Positions 56,201 through 64,000 of a DNA stretch of 64,000 nt are shown piece by piece (the first letter of the stretch is position 1; the number at the start of each line of letters is the position of its first letter). Position numbers and translations under genes: made by a program. The notes under the pieces were generated by a model. The model was not told the DNA's origin and did no database searches. It saw nothing but the letters and a program-made list of their open reading frames with translations. Source of the stretch: Onthophagus taurus (lineage: Eukaryota > Arthropoda > Insecta > Coleoptera > Scarabaeidae). The stretch covers positions 5,001 through 69,000 of the forward strand of contig NC_091972.1 in assembly GCF_036711975.1 (NCBI RefSeq), read 5' to 3'.

Positions 56201-56929
56201 TTTTTCCTATTTTTCCTAAATGTCAATAACAAAATAACAATACCTCATCTATCAATTTGTTTAAAGGCAATAAGTTCGTACTGTGACGGGATTTTTGGTC
56301 GTAAGAGCAGAACGGGCGATAATATTTGTGAATTAAATAGCAGCTAAATCTGTTTGGAATGGTGTACCTCCGCCAACTTATCTCTTAATTTTAATGAAAG
56401 ACCACAAGTGACGAAATGGGCAAGAAGAGCAAAGCGGGGAGTAGCAGTAATTCCTGTGCACAATAAGAACTCATCATTAGAACTAATAAAAGTAGTAGAA
56501 CTTCTGTCGCGTTGATAAACGATATAGGTGCTAAGAACTAATCTATATAGTTGGTTTCTGTTAAATCAACCATGTCGTGGACCAGGCTCGGCAAGTCTTC
56601 TAAGAACTCCCCATTAAGATTTGATATAAATTCTAAATACACTGTTAAATAAGTTATACAAACTATATGTAACACTTTATTATACAGTTTTGTTTTACTT
56701 TCAATTATGTGGTCGAGTTTATTTCAGGGCTTTGACAATAAGGACAAACAGAGAAAGTATCACTTAGTATAATGGACACGTTGCTTCTTAAAAAATAAAC
56801 TTTAATATGAACATAAATAAATGAATATTTTCTAAATGTACAAGAACATTTATTTAACTGACAAGATTGTAAACAAAGGCGCACTTATTGCTTATATATC
56901 ATCATATCATATTATAAGTACATACAAAT

Positions 56930-57180
56930 TTTGAGATTTGAACTAAAATTAGAACTAGAACTAACACTAGAAACTTTCGGGTTTAGCCGTACGTCTTTTA
57001 AGAAAAGGTTTGATGTTTCGGATGCCATGATGCAACCTTCTTCAGAAATTGGATGGAAGAAGGTTGCAACATGACATCCGAAACGTCAAACCTTTTCTTA
57101 AAAGACGCACGGCTAAACCTGAAAGATTCTTGTGTTAGTTCTAGTTTTAGTTTTAATTTTAGTTCAATTCACACAGGCCG
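56930..57180. repeat. Dispersed foldback repeat, copy D, near-perfect hairpin
   Basis: The best-preserved copy. Arms of about 100 bp (CTTTCGGGTTTAGCCGTACG on the left, CGCACGGCTAAACCTGAAAG on the right) face each other around a short centre near 57050. Each arm contains GAAGAAGGTTGCA(A/T)CATG and CATCCGAAAC(G/A)TCAAACC. On the minus strand the left arm shows the full CTGAAGA ... GAAAC core. It lies just beyond the 3' end of the SLC25 gene. Confidence 0.8.
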
Positions 57181-57221
57181 TGAAAGCCTTCGTACTGATA
57201 AATTTTGAGATGCATCCACAT

Positions 57222-57466
57222 TCAAATATCATCTTCACTCAATCGTTCTAATGTGTATTGATAGAAAACGAATATTATCGCATGCGATGGAAATGCTCTT
57301 AATAAGGTAGCCGTTAAACCTCTATTAAAGGACCAAAATCCTCCGTCTTGATAACATTTTTTTAAGCAGTGGATCATTCCACGATATATTGGTTTTGCGA
57401 TGTTATCAGCTTGCATTCGTGTTTTTATCATGTCAAAAGGCATACACATAATCCAAGACGCAACAC
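57222..57466 (-). CDS. SLC25 carrier, alternative last exon 5c
   Basis: Terminal exon with its own stop, encoding the third carrier repeat: SWIMCMPFDMIKTRMQADNI, IYRGMIHCLKKCYQDGG, LLRAFPSHAIIFVFYQYT, ending LSEDDI. It starts after acceptor TTTAG with GT, completing a glycine codon from the common exon ending at 58639. Joined to the common part it gives 304 aa. It is the farthest of three exchangeable exons and the most divergent in its tail. Confidence 0.85.
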
Positions 57467-57925
57467 CTAAACATTTGGTTAAAAAAATCTAATTCTATTA
57501 ATAATTAAACAAATAATTAAGCTACAATTAGCCCTAGGTATAAATAAATTAATTATAAATAAAATTAAAATCGAATAGTAAAAAAAATTCACTAGATTTT
57601 AAATAATTTGTATAAATTGTTGTGACTACTAGGTCCGACTGAACATTTGGCCACTCAGTTAATATCGACATCATTGCAAAAAAATCGATTGAATATATTA
57701 GTGGAAGCTGAATGAAGATTGTTTATATCAGATGACTAGCGATGGTGTAGCAACTAAACTCAGTAATTTCAATTACATGTCATATTTCTTTTAATAATAA
57801 TTGTTACTTATTTGAGACATATTAAATCTGCAGACATTCGGCCTCTGTATACTTCCGAAGGTGGTGCATAAAAAAGGTGTCTTCAGTCGAACACTATTGA
57901 CTAGACTTAGACAATTAATGTATCA

Positions 57926-58167
57926 TTAACGTTCAAAATTCCTTAGAAAATTTGATGCGGTTTCATATCCAACGAAAATAGCTGCATTAACGGGAAAAGC
58001 CCGTAGACATGTAATCACAAACCCGGTATTAAATACAAGAATTCCGTGCGCGTAATACATTTTTCGAAAGCAATCGAACATTCCTTTATAACTCAAAGCT
58101 AGAACGTCCACCTGCATCCTCGACTTGACCACATCAAAAGGCATACAGAATATCCAAGAGACAACGC
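57926..58167 (-). CDS. SLC25 carrier, alternative last exon 5b
   Basis: Terminal exon encoding SWIFCMPFDVVKSRMQVDVL, YKGMFDCFRKMYYAHG, CLRAFPVNAAIFVGYETA and ending FLRNFER. It uses the same acceptor phase (TTTTAG/GC) as exons 5a and 5c and gives a 303-aa carrier. The carrier signature P-F-D-V-V-K is intact. The end of the second helix of this repeat (LVFNTGFVITCLRAF) differs from 5a. Confidence 0.87.
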
Positions 58168-58263
58168 CTAAAATTGAAATCGAAAATGGGTACCAAGATA
58201 AAAAGAGCAAACTACACAGTATTAAATAATTAAAATATAAAAAAAAATTGGTTTTAATAAAAA

Positions 58264-59901
58264 TCAACTACAAACAGCAGGATTAGAAGAAGATGAAAGA
58301 TGATTACAAAACACTATCGTGCGCTCATAAAGTGCAAATGTAGCAGCATTTACTGGGAAAGCACGCAAACAAGTTACAATCATTCCTTTACAAAAAATCG
58401 AACATCCTTCTGATTTATAGGATTTATAGGCACAGTCGATCGTCCCTTTATAAGTAGAATTATTGAAATCGGCTTGCAATCGGGATTTTACCACATCGAA
58501 AGGCATACACATTCCCCACGCTACGGTTCCTACAAAGAAACATTGTCTTTTCGTCTTAAAAGATTTTTTGAAGACAATTTTTAATGTATTAATCAACATG
58601 CATCATGCAATTAAAAAAAGCATAATTATTATTAATACCTGCAAGTCCACCAGCAAATATTTGTCGAGACACATCGCTCATTATCCCAGGAGAAAAAACG
58701 TAGTGTAAACATACTTCATAAACCCATGTATAAACACCATAAGAAGGAACATCTCTTGAACAAAATAAATTGATATTGAAAATAAATTATCTTTGTTACA
58801 TTATTGTTACCTCCACAACATCGGAACGAATCCTCTGTAAAATCCAGAAAACCCACCTTCCTTATAAATTTGTCGTATACAGTTTATCATACCTTTTCTA
58901 ATAACTACACCTTTTTTATCTGCACCCCATGTAGCTTTTCCTTCAGTATGTGCTTGTAAGACTACTTTAACCAATTCAATGGGACAAGTAAAAAAGACGG
59001 TTGCAAATCCTCCAGTACATCCTAAATCATTCAATTTTAATGTAAGATACTAACGTTAAAATGTTAAAAAAAAAGTACCAGCAACAAAAACATTTTGTAG
59101 GTATCGTGGATCATCACTTGGAGATTTCGCATATCGGCCCTCTTCTAAAATGTGAAGTGTATTACCGTAGAAACCAAAAAAAATTGAATTTATCGGCCCA
59201 GTGGTAAGTAAAGGAAATAACATTCCTTTGAAAAAACCACGTACACCTTCGTGTTTGTAAGTACGTGATACTGATGGCCATAATGTTGTTCCATACGTCT
59301 GTTGTCTGACTTTTATTGTATCAGCTGGATGACCTACTAATAATCCAGCAACACCTAAATAAAAAAACAATAAAAAATAAGTAGTTTTATAATTAAATTT
59401 TATTATAATTTGGTTAATAAACATTAATTTAGAGGCATTCAACAGATAAAAATGACTTAAAACTATAAAGATAAGATTTAACGTTAATCGGAAAGGTCAA
59501 AGATGATAACTTTAATAATTTGATAAAAAGCTGTTTCGGATGTAATTAAATAAAATGTTAATAAGTAATGAATCTTAATAAAACGTTCAAAAATGCAATT
59601 AAAATATTTAAATATAATAAATACCTGTAATGTAGACAACCAAGTTTACCTGGTTTAAGAACTTGGCGCAGGCGTATAATGACTGTTAGTAGTTGCAAAG
59701 AATTATTATGCCGTCAAACAATGAAAATTCTTCTTGGTGAGAAATGAAATATTTTTTATCCCTTATATAACGGTAAAGTGATGCAACAGAATCGACAATT
59801 ATTCGTGCGGAAACTTGGAAAGGAGAAAACTTACCGCCTACCCATCCAGCTATGAAATCGTTCCAACAGAAGTCTGAAGTCAGCGAAGTGAAATGCTTCA
59901 T
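58264..59901 (-). CDS. Mitochondrial carrier SLC25A45/47/48-like, form with exon 5a
   Basis: Inner-membrane solute carrier of the SLC25 family, closest by eye to the SLC25A45/47/48 (carnitine/basic amino acid) group. Common exons are 59835-59901, 59079-59354, 58812 less one base (58811)-59021 and 58639-58754. Exon 5a (58264-58529) completes a 311-aa protein. Three signatures are visible: HPADTIKVRQQ, CPIELVKVVLQ and MPFDVVKSRLQ. The start MKHFTSLTSDFCWNDFIAGW precedes the first helix. The common part ends in a G that is completed by any of three terminal exons, so this gene can make three carriers differing only in the third repeat. Exon 5a ends in a serine-rich tail (HLSSSSNPAVCS). The substrate is unknown. 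Confidence 0.9.
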
Positions 59902-60080
59902 CTCATATTAAGGTTCTAGCGTGAATTCTCGAGTTCTTCTAAGTAGTCGACTGTTTCTTGAAAGTCCCTTAGTTCATCACAACTTGAGCGTAAAAAAAGA
60001 ACCCGAGCCGAGCCGCGATCGATGACCTTGAATACGTTCACTTTTGATTTTGTGACAATTCGATCAGAATTACAAGTGAT
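59902..60080. promoter_or_regulatory. Divergent promoter SLC25/Salvador, 179 bp
   Basis: The two start codons are head to head with only 179 bp between them. The gap is GC-richer than the flanks (GAGCCGAGCCGCGATCGATG around 60005-60024, where the ATCGATG is a DREF-like site). A shared core promoter is likely. Confidence 0.55.
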
Positions 60081-63000
60081 ATGTTATCCAGAAAAAATAA
60101 AGATCTTAGGAGTATCAAGGAGGGTGTTGTTGGAAAGTATGTTAAAAAGGACACACCACCAGAAATGCCAAGTAAGGTGTTAATTTAAATTGTTACACTT
60201 ATAAATTTTCTTATTTGACACTGAGTGATTTTCTAACCTAAAAATTCTTTGTTTACATATTTCTAACCATATAATTTCTTTTTAATGAATACAAATCCAC
60301 AATATATTATGTATTTATTTAATAAGTTAATTATGATATATTTTATAAAGGAAAATATAAAAAAATTGCTGAGCTTTAAATCGTAATCATCAAAAATTAT
60401 AAGTTATTGAAGGAAATGTAGTTGACTTTTCTTATATTGATACAAAGAGAATTTTAAAATAAACTACAATCTTTCTCATATTTGACACCATAATGGATTA
60501 TTATATATATTAATTTTGTTGTACATCATAAGATTTTGTTGATGTACCTACTGATTATTAAGGTCTTTATTAGACATAGATAGGCCTTATATCTTCAAGT
60601 TTAAAACATGTCTACTTTGTAATTCATCTTATGCCAGAGAAACTGTTTGTAACATTTATCTAAAGTTAGCTTCCATATATGTTGAATTGAGAGGTCATTA
60701 TTTATTTTTGGTTCCTAGATCCTGAATAAACCCATTGGCTAAATCACCTATATAGGTATGTTAGTCTCTCCAATCTTCAATAACGCAGTCTACGTCTTTC
60801 CATCTGTGTATATGTATATCAGTAAAACAACTGAAGAATCCTTTATTTTTAAGGCTCAAAACGGCATTTATCTGGTTTATGTTAAATGTAAAATTATGCT
60901 ATAACGTATTAATTCAACATTTGAAATTTTAATCACACCATATGGACACTCAGAAAAAATTCTATCGAAAAAAACTGTCCCCTTCTAGTAATTTTCTCTA
61001 CTCTTTTTGATTACATTAACTAATTGTATTAAACAGTAAAAACGTAAACAGTCATTAAGTCAAGTACATTATTGATTTGCAGACTTTGTGATAATGAATA
61101 CATAGCAATGATTAATTTTCAAATTAAAAATATGAAACCCATCTTACAGTAATAAATGTATGGACGACAGAGCCAAAACGAAGACTATCTCAACAAAGTC
61201 GTACCTCTATAGCGACGATACCGCCTGTAGTGACGTCAAATTCACTGCCCAGTATCACCGTGCAAAAGTTCGGCAATCAAAAGACCACAATAAGCGACGT
61301 TGGTTTGGGAGCGCACGAGGGCAAGTATACACCAAGCTCGTCAGTGCCGAACTTGGCCACCAGGTAATAAAATATGTAATGAGACAAAAAAACATTAAAC
61401 ACGTGTAAGTGCCCACGTTTTTAACACCCATTTCTAAAACGTGGCTCCTCCAAAGGTTTGCCAATTTGTCGGTTATTAATAGCGAGAGCAGTTCGAGCGT
61501 GGCGGTCACGACCGTCAACCAGAACACCTACGCCAGCCAACATCACATCAATTCTTCGTATAACATAGATAGTTCATCGGTACGATTTCAAATTTCGATT
61601 TAACGAATGAGTAATCTTTTGCTGTTTTGTTTAGAATAATGCCAATTACGTGGAAATAGATCAATTGTTTTCTTTGAGACAAACGGAAAATACTCAATAT
61701 AACAGAGATAGTAATTATAATCGTACACAATCGCCTATTTATCAGAATACATCGGAAAGTGGAAACGTACCAAGATTGAGTGATACCACCCCGATTTATA
61801 GTAATACAAATTCCGAACACTATCAGTCTCATTATCCTGGAATGAGTTATGGAGAAACTCTTGCACATAGATTAAGGCATAGCAATGGGCAAACAGAAAA
61901 CACTCAAGGTTTCTTTTTGAATAATATACTATATAAGGTGGCGCTTAACCGACTGACACCCTTAAAATTTAAATCATTAATTTAAATGCTTGAAAAGTAG
62001 AGTGCCAAACGAAAATCTCGTAGTCCAAATTTACATCAAAACTTTTATGAACGCTGTCACCCGACCAAAGTACTGAAGGAGACGGTACTTGACCACAACG
62101 AAAAGAATCTCCTTCAGCAGCGAAAGCTTCCCTCTGATCGTCGATCTTACACTGAACATATGGACAAATTACGTAACCGGAATCGTGTTGATCCTAGCGA
62201 ATATTGTCTTGGCCAGACATATCGCAGTTTTTAGGGAGATATGCTTCTCCAGCTCGGATGTCCTCGGGTTTGTTATATATAAAATATTTCATATAATTGA
62301 TTACAATAAGTTTTTTTGATAGTTACGTAAAAAAACGTGATTTCAGTTTGGCAACTACCATGTAAAAGATTCACATAAAAATGATTGAAAAGTAAAGCTG
62401 TAATTGTAAACCGTCAATTATTTTTGAATCATAACTTCATAAATATGCGGCTATGAGTCAGTTAGTTCAGCGTCGCAATATACATCAAATTGTTTCTTCT
62501 AATTATTTTATTACTTAGATCAATCTGAAGAGTTACCATTACCACCTGGTTGGTCAGTTGATTATACATTAAGGGGTAGGAAATATTACGTTGATCATAA
62601 TACGAAAACTACACATTGGTCACATCCCTTAGAAAGAGAGGGCCTACCTACTGGGTGGCAATGTATTCATTCGCCTCAATATGGAGTTTACTATTTTAAG
62701 TAATTCGAAATTTTAAGGAATCTCAAAAACAGAAATTTTTCATTATTTATTTTGCTTTAGTCATATTACACGACAAGCTCAGTATGAGCATCCATGTTTA
62801 ATGCCTTGTTTTAATTATCAACCTGAAGTGAGATATTTCAATCCTCCAAGACAAACAAATTATCAGCCTCACAGCGTTTTAGTACCAGCAAATCCGTATT
62901 TAAATGAAGAAATTCCAGATTGGTTAATAGTATATTTTAAAGGTAATATTAAATATACTTATATTCAATGTACAATATACACTGTGTAATTATAGCAAGT

Positions 63001-63267
63001 ATTGATCATGATCATAAATTGAATTGGGATTTATTCCGATTGAATGAACTGGATTGTTTCAATGCTATGTTAACCAGGCTTTATAAGCAAGAATTACAAA
63101 ATATTGTGATGAGATATGAATCGTATAGGTAAACAAAATTCTTAATATATATATATATCTATTTATTATTTTCATTTATTCATTTCTGTTTCAGGGCAGC
63201 ACTGTTGGTACAAATGGAGAAATTTAAAGTACAACGGAATTCTCCACGAGCAATTACAGGACAGTGA
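60081..63267 (+). CDS. sav: Salvador (SAV1), Hippo pathway scaffold
   Basis: Scaffold that binds Hippo/MST through its SARAH domain to activate Warts/LATS. Exons 60081-60171, 61150-61363, 61456-61579, 61635-61908, 62519-62699, 62761-62942, 62996-63128 and 63195-63267 give 423 aa. The start [20 protein letters not shown] and [10 protein letters not shown] are typical. WW1 is [20 protein letters not shown] ... THWSHP. WW2 is [20 protein letters not shown] ... YEHP, lacking the second tryptophan, as known for this family. The SARAH region is about residues 330-423 ([20 protein letters not shown] through [11 protein letters not shown]). Exons 2-3 have GC-rich codons unlike the rest. Confidence 0.95.
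60172..61149. other. Salvador intron 1
   Basis: About 1 kb, AT-rich, ending in a TCTTACAG acceptor. No coding sequence, repeat or motif that I can support. Confidence 0.4.
61909..62518. other. Salvador intron 4
   Basis: About 0.6 kb. A stretch at 62000-62290 is less AT-rich than a typical intron here and includes a CGAAAGCTTCC segment, but it has no protein-like frame of recognisable family. It may be an old insertion. Confidence 0.35.
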
Positions 63268-63387
63268 ATTATAAATGTTCCTTTTCTTTAGTAAATCAAT
63301 AATTTTACAAATTGAACAATTATTACAGTATATAACGAATTTATTACTACGAATATTAAATGACTTATATTTTAAGTTTTTATTTAA

Positions 63388-63476
63388 CCCTTTCCTTCCC
63401 AAATTAATTCCGCTACTGGAAATCGAAATAGGAATTTAAATGTGATAGCCATATGGCTACCATGGAAAGGAAAGGG
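63388..63476. mobile_element. 89-bp piggyBac-type MITE (TTAA)
   Basis: CCCTTTCCTT at the left and AAGGAAAGGG at the right are flanked by TTAA on both sides (63384-63387, 63477-63480), the insertion target of piggyBac transposases. No coding capacity. It sits in the short convergent gap between Salvador and the terminal minus-strand gene. Confidence 0.8.
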
Positions 63477-63549
63477 TTAAACTTAATTGAGACGCTATTC
63501 TCTATTACTACCCTTTGTGATTTTAAGTATTGCTTTAGTTTTTAGGACC

Positions 63550-63991
63550 CTAATTTACCGCCCCGTTAGAATCACTGATCGTTTCGCCGTTTGTTTTTAT
63601 TTGACTATCAGAGTCGTTATTATTGATTTCGTATCGTTTTACATTGAACCCTTCCACTCTGTACACCGTGGCCTTTTTTATTCCTAAAGTTTTTGACCAT
63701 TGTTGGGCTGAAAAATAAAGTATATTTATATTTCAATGATTTATTATTTTTAATTTAAAGTGCATTAATCACTTTACCTGGCGTTTCATTATTTTCATTT
63801 ATATTATAACCTAGTACTTCTGCCGCACTCCTTTTTCCTTGATAAATGTAGTAACAAACTACTCCAAAGGCATTCCAAGCAATTATCATGTAAACGAAAG
63901 ATAATCTTCTTCTGAAAAATTCCGCTCTTGGTTCAGCTATAGGTGTGGTATGTTTCCGAATAAATCTATGAAGCCAATGAAACCACACCAT
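63550..63991 (-). CDS. Small uncharacterised membrane protein, 123 aa
   Basis: Exons 63778-63991 and 63550-63707 join in frame (CCA G / CC). The start MVWFHWLHRFIRKHTTPIAE is basic and aromatic. One hydrophobic helix lies at about residues 31-51 (SFVYMIIAWNAFGVVCYYIY). The tail is polar and ends SDSNGAVN. This pattern suits a small tail-exposed mitochondrial or ER membrane protein. I cannot name the family. The ATG at 63991 is the first in the open frame and lies 9 bases from the window edge, so an upstream exon beyond the window cannot be excluded. Confidence 0.7.
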
Positions 63992-64000
63992 TTCAGCTTT

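Overview
The window is the end of an insect chromosome. It is AT-rich, with small introns, insect-type gene models and many short terminal-inverted-repeat DNA elements. The order is not proven; a beetle is my best inference. Bases 1-1092 are 68 perfect copies of a 16-bp unit whose G-rich strand (TTGCGGTAGGGTTGGG) points outward. I read this as a true telomere with a motif unlike the usual insect TTAGG or beetle TCAGG.

Layout. Next to the telomere lie two decayed tandem copies of a juvenile-hormone-acid-methyltransferase-like gene, the outer one cut by the telomere inside its coding sequence (1093-2370). Then come a microsomal GST gene with two alternative first exons and a decayed mariner-type transposon between them (2751-6078), cystathionine beta-synthase (6637-10065), L-asparaginase on the minus strand (11154-14466), a small single-pass membrane protein (15571-18730, minus), a TTLL5-type tubulin polyglutamylase (22428-26560, minus), a 75-residue protein (28859-29137, minus), Sec23 (29606-33791), calcineurin B homologous protein CHP1 (34104-34795, minus), a bicistronic Mocs2A/Mocs2B locus followed by MBIP exons (35312-36882, minus), WDR92/DNAAF10 (37283-38566), JKAMP (38635-41549, minus), the PP2A B56 subunit widerborst/PPP2R5 (42805-53617), an SLC25 mitochondrial carrier with three interchangeable last exons (57222-59901, minus), the Hippo-pathway scaffold Salvador (60081-63267) and a small membrane protein (63550-63991, minus).

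The genes are mostly unrelated housekeeping genes. Several pairs share short divergent promoters: Mocs2/WDR92, JKAMP/wdb, SLC25/Salvador and the 75-aa gene/Sec23. The gene models were built by hand from splice sites, reading phase and protein-family resemblance; every intron phase quoted closes. Intergenic and intronic DNA carries at least five TIR/MITE-type elements, a 544-bp near-perfect palindrome and a dispersed foldback repeat family with a hammerhead-like core motif. The observations most worth checking are the 16-bp telomere and its healed breakpoint in a gene, the three alternative terminal exons of the carrier, the two alternative MGST first exons, the Mocs2B-MBIP splice fusion, and an X-box just upstream of WDR92.
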